Under the pieces are notes generated by a model. That model worked only from the letters and a program-made list of their open reading frames with translations. It was not told the DNA's origin and did no database searches. The position numbers and the translations under genes were made by a program. A stretch of DNA of 64,000 bases, taken from positions 984,483-1,048,482 of the forward strand of contig NZ_LT629845.1 in assembly GCF_900106785.1 (NCBI RefSeq). The letters are read 5' to 3'. Every line of letters starts with the position of its first letter. Position 1 is the first letter of the stretch. Positions 35,898 through 46,226 of the stretch are shown here, piece after piece. Origin of the DNA: Prevotellamassilia timonensis (GTDB taxonomy: Bacteria; Bacteroidota; Bacteroidia; Bacteroidales; Bacteroidaceae).

Positions 35898-35925
35898 AAT
35901 TTATTCTACAAAGTTAAGCGCTAAC

Positions 35926-38184
35926 TTAGTTGGGGAATTCTGGAGTTGTACCGAAATTCTTGTAACCCGAATTGTAAAGGTCGGGAGAGTTTGAAATGTC
36001 CTCTACCATGCCTTCGGGCATAGCCTTAAGCGTTCCGTCAGCAACAAGTGCGTCCATATCATTCTTGAATTCTTCGTACATTTCAGGAGTAAATACGCTG
36101 AAGTAGTCACCATAGTCACCAATATAGAGAGCAATTGTACGGACAAAGCCCCAACGTTCAAAATACGGTAAGAGGTTATAGCCTGAAATACGAGACACCT
36201 TGCGAATGTAGTTGAGAACGAAAGGCATGGTGTTTTGTTTAGGATTACTGCTCGCTGTAATGTAACCCTTCGTTATCCAACAACTATTAGGATACTTGGC
36301 TGCAAACACCGCATATTTACCATTCTTATTACTGTTCTGGACAGAAGCAAGTGCTTCGTACTTGTCAAGACCATCCTGCTTTTCAACTACCGAACCATTC
36401 TCATTGTCAGTCTGGCGAAGTGCTTCATACCAATCTGGTGCAAAGTCAGGTTTGCCGTGCGTAGTGAAGTAATTGTAAAGCATGATGAAAGGACAAAGGA
36501 CTTCGCCTACTCCAACCTCTACATTATGAAGAGCCCTACCAGGAGTCTTTGAATAATCAGCAACGACAGAGTCCTTCATCGTCTCGCAGAAAGCGCGCAA
36601 AGCTGCGTTAGGCTGAGCGCTTCTCTTCTCATATGCAAGATGACGCTTTCCGCTGTAACGCGACCCCCTTTGCCCACTTGTAGCTGTTTCAATATCAGTG
36701 TAATCAGCATCTACGAAATGTCTGCGAGCAGGTACCCAATTGTTGATTTTTTCTGATGAGTGATAACCCATCTTCATTATATTGTAGTACGAGTTCATGT
36801 TGTTAGTAACTTCGCCCATACCACCCCAACAGAAGTAAGGGTGCATTTGGTGCTGATGTCCCCACTCGTGAGAAAGGCCCCAAATGGCGTCATCGTCATT
36901 GTAAACAAGCGTATTGCAATCGAGCACACGTGGTTCCTGATTATGATGGAACGACACACCGAAACCACCCTGGAACATATAGTAGGTGTAGTTGGTATAA
37001 GCCATCGTACGGTTGTCGGGCAGGCTGTTATACTTGGTAAAGCCGAGCAAATCGTGCTCCCACTGAATGAGCGAGTCGAGCACATTCATATACTGGCGGT
37101 AACCAAGCACGCGTTCCTCCTTGTTGTCCTTCGGGTCTTTCTTTGTAGCACGGCAGTAGTCGTGCAAGCCCTTTGATGTCCATACCGAGTGAACCTTCTT
37201 GCCGAGCACGTCCATACAAACATTGACAGCCTTGCCCGTGAGTTCATACATTTCCTCATTAGTCTTGTCCGGGCTCAAATAGCCATTGATTTGGCCATCG
37301 ATAAAGTGTACCTTGATAGCCGGCTGCAATTCAGGGTTGGCATCAGCATAATAGCATACATAAGCCAAACCGTCATAGTCGTAAGTGTAATCAATGGTGT
37401 TAAGACCATTCTTTACATTGTAAGTAAAACTTTGCGGGTTACCACCATCAAAGTTGCCACCATCCTTACCAACATACCAAGCGGTAATAGTTATGGGCAC
37501 AGTCTGTCCGTCGGGCAAACCTGACACAGCTACAACCTGCTTACCTTTAGTGATATTGATACCTGTAACACCCTGGCGTTGGTCATACAATTTACCTGGC
37601 GCATTCCAGAGAGCAGACTGAACTGTTGGATTCAACTTGGCAGTGTAAGTCTGCACGCGGCAAGTTTCATCGTATGTGTTATTCAGAATCTTTGTAGCCA
37701 ATCCACGATAATACTCATTGCTAATTTTTGAGTTAATCATGTCCTGGGTCACACCTTCTTTCAAAGTAGAAAGCGACTGATCCGTAAAGAGAGCAAAGAT
37801 ATCGTCTGACGGAATTTCGGCGGCACCCTCATTTTTGCTTTGAGTGATAGTAAGAGTTTCTTTCAACCCCTTCTCCTCATTAACAAACGTGACACGGCCA
37901 ACGCGCTTAAAGTTACTTTCGTTATATGCAACATGAATATAAACCGAGCCATCGGCAGCCTTACGCACCGACAACCAGTCAGCATCAGTTGCCACTGTGT
38001 AGTCCACATTGCTTGTTATGTCATAGCAAAGCGTACGTTCAAGATAGCTGATAGACTGGCTATGAGGAGCTACAATGACGGGATAAGCATCGCTTGACAA
38101 CTTGACCTGTGCCATAGCTGGCTGATAAGCAGTACCAGCGAAAGCCAATGCAGCACAAGCAAAAATTTGTTGTATGTAGTTCAT
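35926..38184 (-). CDS. secreted M60-like metallopeptidase with BACON domain
   Basis: A 752-residue exported protein. The signal peptide (1-25) ends in PAMAQ. Residues about 30-115 form a BACON domain (DADWLSVRKAADGSVYIHVAYN, TLTITQS), a carbohydrate/mucin-associated Bacteroidota module. The M60/enhancin domain follows, with the zinc motif HEWGHQHQMHPYFCWGGMGE near 435 and the third ligand Glu included. M60-like enzymes with glycan-binding modules degrade mucin-type O-glycoproteins, so a host mucin target is likely but inferred. It lies 29 bp downstream of the LRR gene and has a good terminator. Confidence 0.88.
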   Translation of the reverse strand: MNYIQQIFACAALAFAGTAYQPAMAQVKLSSDAYPVIVAPHSQSISYLERTLCYDITSNVDYTVATDADWLSVRKAADGSVYIHVAYNESNFKRVGRVTFVNEEKGLKETLTITQSKNEGAAEIPSDDIFALFTDQSLSTLKEGVTQDMINSKISNEYYRGLATKILNNTYDETCRVQTYTAKLNPTVQSALWNAPGKLYDQRQGVTGINITKGKQVVAVSGLPDGQTVPITITAWYVGKDGGNFDGGNPQSFTYNVKNGLNTIDYTYDYDGLAYVCYYADANPELQPAIKVHFIDGQINGYLSPDKTNEEMYELTGKAVNVCMDVLGKKVHSVWTSKGLHDYCRATKKDPKDNKEERVLGYRQYMNVLDSLIQWEHDLLGFTKYNSLPDNRTMAYTNYTYYMFQGGFGVSFHHNQEPRVLDCNTLVYNDDDAIWGLSHEWGHQHQMHPYFCWGGMGEVTNNMNSYYNIMKMGYHSSEKINNWVPARRHFVDADYTDIETATSGQRGSRYSGKRHLAYEKRSAQPNAALRAFCETMKDSVVADYSKTPGRALHNVEVGVGEVLCPFIMLYNYFTTHGKPDFAPDWYEALRQTDNENGSVVEKQDGLDKYEALASVQNSNKNGKYAVFAAKYPNSCWITKGYITASSNPKQNTMPFVLNYIRKVSRISGYNLLPYFERWGFVRTIALYIGDYGDYFSVFTPEMYEEFKNDMDALVADGTLKAMPEGMVEDISNSPDLYNSGYKNFGTTPEFPN

Positions 38185-38213
38185 TTAATTGTCAATTTAT
38201 TTAGTGAATTGTA

Positions 38214-39710
38214 TTAAAGGATTACTTTAGTACCATTTACAAGGTATACACCTGTTACAAGCTGAATGTCCTGAGTACCTTCAACTGTACCCTGCCACAT
38301 CAACTGACCAGCCGTGTTGTAAACCTTTACGCTCTGAGGACGCGAAGCAGTGAGAGTGAGCACACCGCTACCCGCCTTAATATCAAGACCATTGGCAACA
38401 GTAGTCACATTGTTTATACCTGTGAGCACTTCATCTTCACTGTTAGCCACAACAAAGTGAGTTGTCTGCTGCTTCAAGTCAGGGTAATCAGAATTTGTAA
38501 ACTCAACGTACACCTCTCTGAAAGGCTTTTTGAATGCCACAAGGCCCTTATAGAGAGCTGCAATCTTCATGTACATATCAGACTTGGCTATGTCGCTCAC
38601 TTCGCCATTTTCGTCAACCGACTTGTAAGTATAGCTTGCTGAGTTATCTTCTACCAACTCCTGAATATTAAGCACATAGGGGAGCTTGAGTGTGTTGTAA
38701 TCAGAAGCTTTTTCACAAGTAAGCAAATAATAAACCCACTCGCCCTTGTCGTTACGCACGCGCTTCAACTTGCTCGTAATGTCGATGTCGCTCTGCTGAT
38801 TAGCATAAGACAAGTACTTAACCTGTCCGTCCTTCGGCAACGAATTGAACGAAAGTTTGTTATTGTCGCAAGTGTAAGCGTAAAAGTTTGTGCTGGGCAA
38901 GTTTACAGTCTTGAGCTGGTTGTTCTCAACGGCCAGATAATCAAGATTGTCTGCATTTTCCACATTCAACTTTGACAATTTGTTGTTCTCGGCAAACACG
39001 TCGCGCAATGAAGGCATTGTACCATTGATTGTCATCGAACTTACCGCACTATTGCCACACATGATAACAGAGATGGCATTTGAAGTAGTAGCCACAGACT
39101 TTACAGATGTTTCGGCACACTTCAACACATCGAGGTTGGTGTTGGAGTTGAGGTTAACTCCAGTGTAAGCATTACCACTGATGTTCAAGTGCTGCAAAGT
39201 ACTGCTCTTGTAAGTAAACGTGCCAGTCAAATCATTGCCCGACAAGTTAACTGTTTCGAGCACAGGTGTTGCGGCAAGACTGATTGAAGACAACTTATTG
39301 TTTGCACAATTCAAGTCGGCAAGCAGTTTGCAACCACCGAGATCGAGTGTTGTCAATGCATTGTTCTGGCAGTAAAGAGAGCGCAAATTGGGAGCTGCAG
39401 ACAGGTCGATTGCCGTCAAGCCCAAATTGTCGCAAATAAGAGTTTGTAACTTTGCAGGGCTCTTAATGGTAATGGTTGAACCTCCCAAAGTGCCAGTGAG
39501 GGTCAAACCAGTCGTCCCTGTATTTTCAACAGCAACGGGTGTACCTGTACCCCAATCAACTGTCACACCATCTGCATTGTTTATCTGCAGTGAAACAGTC
39601 TCGCCTGCTGTCTTGCTGGTAGTAAGTTTTACCACATCGTCTGCCATGGCAGGCGAAATGGCCAGCATACCTGCTGCCAGCAAAGAAACAAAGAGTTTGT
39701 TTTTTTTCAT
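38214..39710 (-). CDS. secreted leucine-rich repeat protein with C-terminal sorting-like domain
   Basis: A 498-residue exported protein with a signal peptide (1-23, ending SPAMA). From about 80 to 300 there are roughly ten 20-22-residue leucine-rich repeats, such as LTTLDLGGCKLLADLNCANNK. A linker follows, and the last 70 residues (VLTLTASRPQSVKVYNTAGQ, then GVYLVNGTKVIL) resemble the type IX secretion C-terminal sorting domain. It is upstream of the M60 peptidase in the same operon, suggesting joint action at the host or glycan surface. The ligand is unknown. Confidence 0.8.
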   Translation of the reverse strand: MKKNKLFVSLLAAGMLAISPAMADDVVKLTTSKTAGETVSLQINNADGVTVDWGTGTPVAVENTGTTGLTLTGTLGGSTITIKSPAKLQTLICDNLGLTAIDLSAAPNLRSLYCQNNALTTLDLGGCKLLADLNCANNKLSSISLAATPVLETVNLSGNDLTGTFTYKSSTLQHLNISGNAYTGVNLNSNTNLDVLKCAETSVKSVATTSNAISVIMCGNSAVSSMTINGTMPSLRDVFAENNKLSKLNVENADNLDYLAVENNQLKTVNLPSTNFYAYTCDNNKLSFNSLPKDGQVKYLSYANQQSDIDITSKLKRVRNDKGEWVYYLLTCEKASDYNTLKLPYVLNIQELVEDNSASYTYKSVDENGEVSDIAKSDMYMKIAALYKGLVAFKKPFREVYVEFTNSDYPDLKQQTTHFVVANSEDEVLTGINNVTTVANGLDIKAGSGVLTLTASRPQSVKVYNTAGQLMWQGTVEGTQDIQLVTGVYLVNGTKVIL

Positions 39711-39827
39711 AGAAAGTATAAATGTTTGTAGATGTCTGTTCCATGCACCGCCGTATTTGCTCCCCGTTTAACGAATAAAGAAGCCACAAACGACAGCGCA
39801 CAATTCGTGTAATGTCAGATTCATCAG

Positions 39828-39859
39828 CAAAGTTGCAGAAAAGTATTTAAGTACACAAA
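39828..39859 (-). promoter_or_regulatory. possible promoter of the LRR-M60 operon
   Basis: On the minus strand TTTG (39859-39856), a 20-bp spacer and CAACTTTG (39835-39828). The -7 element deviates at the first base. The leader would be about 110 nt. Confidence 0.4.
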
Positions 39860-40214
39860 TATTTGCCCTTTCTTTTGAAATATTGCGAGTTAAATATATC
39901 GAATTGTGCTCAAAAAACGCACATCGCTACCTAATATTAGCATAACTTATGTAACAAGCACCTTGCAAAACAAAGCAAACTTTTTCACCTTACAAAAATA
40001 AGCTACACGCAATATAGCCCCATTCAAAGTTGCCTACCTCATATTCATATTTGAAGCCATAATTTTTACATTAACGAATACAAACCATGAAAAGGTAGCA
40101 CAAACGACAGAAGTTAATCGGCAAGCAGACAATTAGCCAAACGAGCAAGTTGCAGTACCCCCTAACCATAACAATGAGGCCACACACCTCCCACACAGCA
40201 CTTTTTGCACAAAC

Positions 40215-40601
40215 TGTCTACACTCTGCACTTTTATCTACACTCTCATTGATTTTCAATAACTTACGCAGTGCATATAAGCCCGTTTTTTATATGCACTA
40301 CCGTTTGCACTCTACACTTTTGTCTGCACTCTCTACACTATCTGCACAGCTTCGTCCGCACAGATGCAGCACACACCCATACCGCTACGGCATAACGACA
40401 TAGGGAGGGCGTAAAAGTTGTCGGAGGGACAGAAAAACCGCTCTCCCTACATTCGCCATACGCTCCCCCTATGACGTAAAAAAGCACTGCCGCCTACAAC
40501 GAGTGCAGACGGCAGTGCATATAAAAACCAGACTTGTCTACACGCATTTAGTCATTGATTATCAATCACTTTTACACACAACGTGCAGAGTGCAGACAAA
40601 A
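40215..40601. repeat. iteron element copy A (non-coding, 387 bp)
   Basis: The left end is TGTCTACACTCTGCACTTTT, with the palindrome TTGATTTTCAA at 40248-40258. The right end is GTGCAGAGTGCAGACAAAA (to 40601), with TTGATTATCAA at 40555-40565. Internally it carries a TTATATGCACT hairpin, further TGCACTCTACACTTTTGTCT iterons, and a CATAGGGAG / GCACTGCCG block that matches copy B in inverted orientation. No ORF of note. It lies between the LRR-M60 and gltA operons. The flanking 39860-40214 is AT-rich and shows nothing else. Confidence 0.8.
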
Positions 40602-40632
40602 CAGTAAAAAACATCTTAATAGTTGAACACAC

Positions 40633-41994
40633 CTACCTTTCGCCCACTGGCACGTAGTCGCGGATATCGGCCACGCAACGATATGCAGGACGAATAATGC
40701 GGCGACCAACAAAGCCGAGTTCCTCATTACGGTGTGCACACCAACCCACTATACGAGCCATGGCAAAAAGCGGGGTATAAATTTCGATGGGCAATCCTAT
40801 CAGGTCGTACACAAAGCCTGAATAAAAATCGACATTAGCACAAAGTTTCTTGGCTGTACCTTTTATGTCGTAAACAGCCTCAACAGCCAATTTCTCAATG
40901 CGCTCCATGAACTCAAACTCTTCCATGCGGCCCTTTTCCTCAGCCAGTTTGCGCGCCATCTCTTTGAGCAGTACTGCGCGCGGGTCGGAAAGGGTGTACA
41001 CGGCATGACCTATGCCATAAATCAAACCGGTACAGTCGTAGGCTTCTTTCTTGACTATTTTGTGCAGATAGCGGCTTATTTCGGCTTCGTCGTCCCAATG
41101 CCTGATGTTTTGCTTGAGATGCTCTATCATGTGGTGAACCCGAATATTGGCTCCACCATGTTTAGGGCCTTTGAGCGAACCTATGCCTGCGGCTATTGAT
41201 GAGTAGGTGTCAGTACACGTTGAGGAGGTGACGCGCACCGTAAATGTAGAGTTGTTACCACCACCATGTTCTGCCTGCAATATCAAGAGCAGGTCGAGCG
41301 TACGTGCATCAAGCGGTGTATAATGATTGCCCAACAACATGTACAGGAAGTTCTCTGCCAACGAGAAGCCTTCCTTGGGATGGCGAATATGCAGCGAACG
41401 CCCGAGAGCCTTATGTCGCAACATATTATATGCATAGGCTATTATAGTAGGGAACTTTGAAATAAGCTCGACACTCTGACGCATGAGATTTTCGCGCGAA
41501 ATGTCATCAGGATTGGCATCGTAGGTGTACAATTCGAGCACACTACGGGCCAATATGTTCATTATGTCATTGCCTTCAAGCTCTACAATGTTCAAAGTAG
41601 TTTTTGACATCAATGACATGTTATCTACCAAGAGGTGGCGGAACTGCTCCAGCTCTTCGCTGTCAGGCAAACGCCCCGACAAGAGCAGATAGGCTATCTC
41701 TTCATATCCAAAACGCTGCTCGCGCAACACAGCGTGCACAAGGTCTGACACCTCATAGCCTCTGAAGTAGAGTTTACCCTCGATTGGGCGCAAGCCATCT
41801 GCAGTACGCTCGTAACCCACCACATTACCAATATTGGTTAATCCGACAAGTACGCCTGTGCCATCTTCATTACGCAAGCCACGCTTTACGTCGAGTTTAC
41901 GGAAAAGGTCTGCATCAATTTTGACGCACCCCTTCATGTTGTCAGCCAATTTATATATGAGGTATTCTTCTTTCTTATTTATTGTCATAGCCAA
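40633..41994 (-). CDS. gltA: citrate synthase
   Basis: This 453-residue enzyme condenses oxaloacetate and acetyl-CoA. Catalytic His residues are in GPKHGGANIRVHHM and GIGHAVYTLSDPRA, and the Asp is in CANVDFYSG. The sequence is of the longer Bacteroidota type rather than the E. coli hexameric type. It starts 4 bp after icd and ends the acn-icd-gltA run, giving the reaction that feeds aconitase. No other TCA gene is in the window. Confidence 0.94.
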   Translation of the reverse strand: MAMTINKKEEYLIYKLADNMKGCVKIDADLFRKLDVKRGLRNEDGTGVLVGLTNIGNVVGYERTADGLRPIEGKLYFRGYEVSDLVHAVLREQRFGYEEIAYLLLSGRLPDSEELEQFRHLLVDNMSLMSKTTLNIVELEGNDIMNILARSVLELYTYDANPDDISRENLMRQSVELISKFPTIIAYAYNMLRHKALGRSLHIRHPKEGFSLAENFLYMLLGNHYTPLDARTLDLLLILQAEHGGGNNSTFTVRVTSSTCTDTYSSIAAGIGSLKGPKHGGANIRVHHMIEHLKQNIRHWDDEAEISRYLHKIVKKEAYDCTGLIYGIGHAVYTLSDPRAVLLKEMARKLAEEKGRMEEFEFMERIEKLAVEAVYDIKGTAKKLCANVDFYSGFVYDLIGLPIEIYTPLFAMARIVGWCAHRNEELGFVGRRIIRPAYRCVADIRDYVPVGER

Positions 41995-41998
41995 TTGA

Positions 41999-43189
41999 TT
42001 ATTTGGTTATTACATCACACAGTGCATCTGCAAATGCCTTTGTGCCGAGAGGTTTGCCATTATCCATAAAACGTGCCAAATCGGCAGTAGCATAACCATC
42101 ACCAAAGAGCGTTTCGAGCGCGACAGTCACCAATTTTGCAGCCTCGGTCCAACCCAGATGCTCAAGCATCATCACGCCCGAAAGTATCAACGAGCAAGGA
42201 TTGGCCTGATTGGTGCCCGCAAGGTCGGGAGCTGTGCCATGAGTGGCCTCGAACACTGCCCTACCCTGCTCATAATTAATATTGGCACCCGGCGAAATGC
42301 CTATGCCGCCAACCTGTGCGGCCAACATGTCTGAAACGTAGTCACCATTCAAATTCATGGTGGCTATCACATCGTAGGCTTCGGGCTTGAGCAACGCGTT
42401 TTGCAAGAAAGCATCGCAGATGCAGTCGTCCATGCGCACATTGCCGCCAAAGCATTCGTCGTTCACTTCGTAGCCCCAATTTTTGAAACCACCCTCGGTA
42501 AACTTCATGATATTGCCCTTATGTACCAATGTGACATGATTGGAGCCTTGGCTCTGTGCATACTGGCAAGCAGCCTTGACAAGACGTTTGGAACCCTCAA
42601 TAGAAACAGGCTTTACGCCAAACGCCGAAGTCTCGGGAAAACGCACCTTGGTAACGCCCATTTCATCGTGAAGGAATTCGTAAAAAAGACGCGCCTCACG
42701 CGAACAAGCCTTCCACTCTATGCCAGCATAGATGTCCTCAGTATTTTCACGGAATACAACCATGTTGACCTTTTCGGGGTGTTTCACCGGCGATTCAATG
42801 CCCTTAAACCACCGCACCGGACGCAGACATACATAGAGGTCAAGCCCCTGGCGCATGGCCACATTAAGCGAACGTATGCCGCCACCTACGGGGGTGGTAA
42901 GAGGGCCCTTTATGCCGATATGATAATCGGCGAAGTCCTTCAGTGTGTCGTCGGGCAGATAAGTGCCTAACGTATCAAAGGCGTGCTGCCCTGCCTGCAC
43001 CTCTTTCCAAACAATGCTTCTTTCTGCACCATAAGCCACTTGTACAGCTTTATCTATAACCTGTTGCATGGCCGGAGTTATTTCGGCACCAATACCATCA
43101 CCTGTTATAAATGGTATGGTCACATGGGCTGGCACTGTAAGCATACCATCAGATGTAACCTGTATTTTGTTGTCAGTCATTTTGTTCAA
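41999..43189 (-). CDS. icd: isocitrate dehydrogenase, NADP-dependent
   Basis: A 396-residue enzyme that oxidises isocitrate to 2-oxoglutarate, feeding glutamate synthesis. The substrate loop [17 protein letters not shown] (near 96-112, with the phosphorylatable-type Ser) and [18 protein letters not shown] follow the E. coli Icd pattern. The C-terminal cofactor region has [11 protein letters not shown]. The start could also be Met4 (43180). It lies 4 bp upstream of gltA and 132 bp downstream of acn. Confidence 0.94.
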   Translation of the reverse strand: MNKMTDNKIQVTSDGMLTVPAHVTIPFITGDGIGAEITPAMQQVIDKAVQVAYGAERSIVWKEVQAGQHAFDTLGTYLPDDTLKDFADYHIGIKGPLTTPVGGGIRSLNVAMRQGLDLYVCLRPVRWFKGIESPVKHPEKVNMVVFRENTEDIYAGIEWKACSREARLFYEFLHDEMGVTKVRFPETSAFGVKPVSIEGSKRLVKAACQYAQSQGSNHVTLVHKGNIMKFTEGGFKNWGYEVNDECFGGNVRMDDCICDAFLQNALLKPEAYDVIATMNLNGDYVSDMLAAQVGGIGISPGANINYEQGRAVFEATHGTAPDLAGTNQANPCSLILSGVMMLEHLGWTEAAKLVTVALETLFGDGYATADLARFMDNGKPLGTKAFADALCDVITK

Positions 43190-43321
43190 TTATTATATGA
43201 GACGTAATTCTTATCCTTTTCAAATTCAGACACCAACAACGTGAGTAGAGCAAGCAGCATGGACTGTGTCTTACAGAACCGTCCGATTACGATTGTTCGT
43301 GCTGAAAAACATCATGGGTTA

Positions 43322-45562
43322 TTACGAGGCCGCCAGAGCCGAACCGGCCTTGAACCATGCTATTTGCAAATTGTTATAGGTGTGATTTGCCCAAATGGTG
43401 TCGGTTCCTCCATTGGCATGATGTATGTCTATTTGCACTTGTTTGCCCACTGCCAACGAGCTGCATTTCACTGTGAACGCATCACCCTCTTTAACCTTTT
43501 CATAATCGGCAGGATTGGCAAAAGTCAGTGCCAATACGCCTTGTTTCTTGAGATTTGTTTCGTGTATACGGGCAAAACTCTTTACCAACACGACCTTAAC
43601 GCCAAGATAGCGTGGCTCCATGGCGGCATGCTCACGGCTTGAACCTTCGCCATAATTATCCTCAGCCACGATTACGCTGCCACCTTTTGCGTCGCGGTAA
43701 TGTGCTGCAGCCTGCCACACTTCACTGTCCTGCCCCGTTGTCAAATCTTTCACACAGCCGGTCTCGCCGGTAAAAGCATTGACAGCACCAAGCAACATGT
43801 TGCGCGAAATATTCTGCAAATGACCACGGTAGCGCAACCAAGGGCCTGCCATTGATATGTGGTCGGTAGTGCATTTGCCCTTTACCTTTATCAGCAATGG
43901 TAACTGTTGGAAGTCTTCGCCATTCCAAGCAGCAAATGGCTGCAAGCGCTGCAAACGTTCGCTGTCAGGTTTAATTTCAACCTCAACTGACGCATCGGGC
44001 TGTATGTTGTATGCGGGTTTAATAGCCTGCACGCACGCTGCATCTGAGGCATAGCCATTAGCAGGCAAGGCCTCACCTTGCGGCATGCAGCAATTTAGCT
44101 CGGGCATGAAAGAGGGATGTTTCGTCAAATCACCCGTAAAGGCATATCCTACGGCCGTTTCGGGCGAGGCCACAAACGCGTATGTATTGGGATTACCATC
44201 GGCACGCTTAGCGAAATTGCGATTAAAACTGGTAACAATGCTGTTTGGGCGCTCAGGATGTGGATTTTCACGTTTCCATTGGCCAATACAAGGACCGCAG
44301 GCGTTTGTCATAATGGTGGCACCAGCCTTGACGAACACATCAAGAATGCCATCACGCTCTGCTGTAGTGCGCACGAGTTCTGAACCTGGACACACTATAA
44401 GCTGCGACTTCAAGGCGTGCCCAGCTGCGAGCATGGACTTGACAACCGATGCCGCACGTGCCATATCCTGATACGAAGAATTGGTGCATGAACCAATCAA
44501 GCACACATCTACCTGTCGAGGCAAATTTTCATTCTTTACCTTGGCAGCCATTTCCGACACTTGGCAAGCCGCATCGGGGGTAAACGGCCCATTAACGTAA
44601 GGTGTCAATTCGTCAAGATTTATAGTAATGCACTGGTCGTAGTACTGTTCGGGATTTGCCTCCACCTCTGCATCTGCACGCAAGTCCATTGCCACTTCAT
44701 CAGCCAATTCGGCCACGTCTGCACGTCCTGTACACTTGAGGTAAGCAGCCATTTGCGCATCATAAGCAAACATTGAAGTAGTTGCACCAACCTCGGCCCC
44801 CATATTGCAAATGGTGGCCTTGCCCGTGGCGGGAATTGTGGCCGCTCCAGGACCAAAGTATTCTATAATGGCATTGGTCGCGCCCTTTGTGGTGAGTTTA
44901 CCAGCCAGATATAAGATAACATCCTTTGGCGATGTCCAACCAGAGAGTTTGCCTGTCAACTTTACACCTATCAGTCGAGGGACTTTCAACTCCCATGGCG
45001 TGCCTACCATCACATCTACAGCATCAGCACCGCCCACTCCAATGGCAGCCATGCCAAGTCCACCGGCATTGGGCGTGTGTGAGTCGGTTCCAACCATCAT
45101 ACCGCCAGGGAATGCATAGTTTTCAAGTACCACCTGATGTATGATGCCAGCACCAGGCCCCCAAAAGCCCATACCATAGCGCTTGGCCGCCGACTGCAAA
45201 AAGTTGTACACCTCACTGTTTACCTTGCGAGCTGCCGGCAAATCGACTTCACTCCCCTTATAGGCTTGTATCAAATGATCGCAATGAACGGTGCTTGGCA
45301 CTACAGTTTGCGCCCGGCCCGCATTCATGAATTGAAGTATGGCCATCTGTGCCGTAGCATCTTGCATGCACACTCTGTTAGGCTGAAAGGTCGCATAATC
45401 TGTGCCGCGACTATAATCATAATCGTCCACGTCGGAACTTGCATGCGAGAAAAGCACCTTTTCGGCATAAGTTAGCGGACGGCCAACTTTTGAACGTATC
45501 ATATTTACCTTCTGTGCGTATGAAGCATAGAAGTCTTTGATCATGTTGATGTCGTATGTCAT
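43322..45562 (-). CDS. acn: aconitate hydratase
   Basis: This 746-residue [4Fe-4S] enzyme isomerises citrate to isocitrate. Cluster cysteines lie in GSCTNSSYQDMA and in ACGPCIGQW. The HSVHCDHLIQ-type region near 90 and the swivel-domain YGEGSSREHAAMEPRYLG near 650 are conserved. Length and order fit the mitochondrial-type enzyme. It is first in the operon that leads to 2-oxoglutarate. Confidence 0.95.
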   Translation of the reverse strand: MTYDINMIKDFYASYAQKVNMIRSKVGRPLTYAEKVLFSHASSDVDDYDYSRGTDYATFQPNRVCMQDATAQMAILQFMNAGRAQTVVPSTVHCDHLIQAYKGSEVDLPAARKVNSEVYNFLQSAAKRYGMGFWGPGAGIIHQVVLENYAFPGGMMVGTDSHTPNAGGLGMAAIGVGGADAVDVMVGTPWELKVPRLIGVKLTGKLSGWTSPKDVILYLAGKLTTKGATNAIIEYFGPGAATIPATGKATICNMGAEVGATTSMFAYDAQMAAYLKCTGRADVAELADEVAMDLRADAEVEANPEQYYDQCITINLDELTPYVNGPFTPDAACQVSEMAAKVKNENLPRQVDVCLIGSCTNSSYQDMARAASVVKSMLAAGHALKSQLIVCPGSELVRTTAERDGILDVFVKAGATIMTNACGPCIGQWKRENPHPERPNSIVTSFNRNFAKRADGNPNTYAFVASPETAVGYAFTGDLTKHPSFMPELNCCMPQGEALPANGYASDAACVQAIKPAYNIQPDASVEVEIKPDSERLQRLQPFAAWNGEDFQQLPLLIKVKGKCTTDHISMAGPWLRYRGHLQNISRNMLLGAVNAFTGETGCVKDLTTGQDSEVWQAAAHYRDAKGGSVIVAEDNYGEGSSREHAAMEPRYLGVKVVLVKSFARIHETNLKKQGVLALTFANPADYEKVKEGDAFTVKCSSLAVGKQVQIDIHHANGGTDTIWANHTYNNLQIAWFKAGSALAAS

Positions 45563-45630
45563 AGATTGATTTGTTTAGTCACTTTGTATCATTATTCACA
45601 AACACGCTTACATTCGGCGCGTCACATGGG

Positions 45631-45638
45631 CAAAGATA
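45631..45638 (-). promoter_or_regulatory. -7 element upstream of acn
   Basis: On the minus strand TATCTTTG fits TAnnTTTG, about 70 bp before the acn ATG. No clear -33 TTTG at the expected place. Confidence 0.5.
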
Positions 45639-45767
45639 CAACATTTTGTTTGTATAACGGCTATAATTATTACATAAATAATCATCAAAGCGCATTGAAC
45701 TTCCAAATTAACAAGTTTGAAGCACGCCCAAACAGCCTTGCGAATACGTTAATTGCCCCACACAGTT

Positions 45768-45798
45768 TTTGATTATAACACGCTTTCTTGTAAATTTG
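45768..45798 (+). promoter_or_regulatory. promoter of queD-queE
   Basis: TTTG (45768-45771), a 19-bp spacer and TAAATTTG (45791-45798), 28 bp before the ATG. The short leader leaves no room for a preQ1 riboswitch. Confidence 0.8.
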
Positions 45799-45826
45799 CA
45801 TACCGAATTAAATACTTCCCAATATC

Positions 45827-46180
45827 ATGTACTATATATCAAAGCGCATTGAAATAGCCTTTGCCCACCAATTACACTTGACATATGAGAGTAAATGCCA
45901 AAACCTGCACGGACATAACGGCATTGTCACCATATATTGTTGTGCTGAGACGCTTGACGAGAATGGCATGGTGATTGACTTCAGTCATGTTAAACGGCAA
46001 ATTAAAGAAAAGATGGACCACCAACTTCTCAACAACCTTTTTGACTTTAACCCTACTGCTGAGAATTTGGCTCACTGGATTTGCAACGAGGTGCCTAAAT
46101 GCTATAAGGTCACGTTTCAAGAATCAGAGGGAAACGTTGCATGTTACATTAAACCAGGATTTGAATCGGCTCCTTTTTAA
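45827..46180 (+). CDS. queD: 6-carboxytetrahydropterin synthase
   Basis: A 117-residue member of the 6-pyruvoyltetrahydropterin synthase family that makes 6-carboxy-tetrahydropterin in queuosine synthesis. Zinc ligands are His14 or His17 in FAHQLH and His28/His30 in LHGHNG. The catalytic Cys is C24. VIDFSHVKRQI and the later Asp/His (DHQLLNN) complete the family pattern. It is 46 bp upstream of queE, the next enzyme of the pathway. Confidence 0.93.
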   Translation: MYYISKRIEIAFAHQLHLTYESKCQNLHGHNGIVTIYCCAETLDENGMVIDFSHVKRQIKEKMDHQLLNNLFDFNPTAENLAHWICNEVPKCYKVTFQESEGNVACYIKPGFESAPF

Positions 46181-46226
46181 GCCATGTTCAAAGTTCCTGT
46201 TGTAAAATATGCTTCATAAGACACAC

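Noticed and set aside
45639-45826. preQ1 riboswitch upstream of queD
   Set aside because: A canonical promoter ends 28 bp before the ATG, leaving no room, and no preQ1 aptamer motif was seen.
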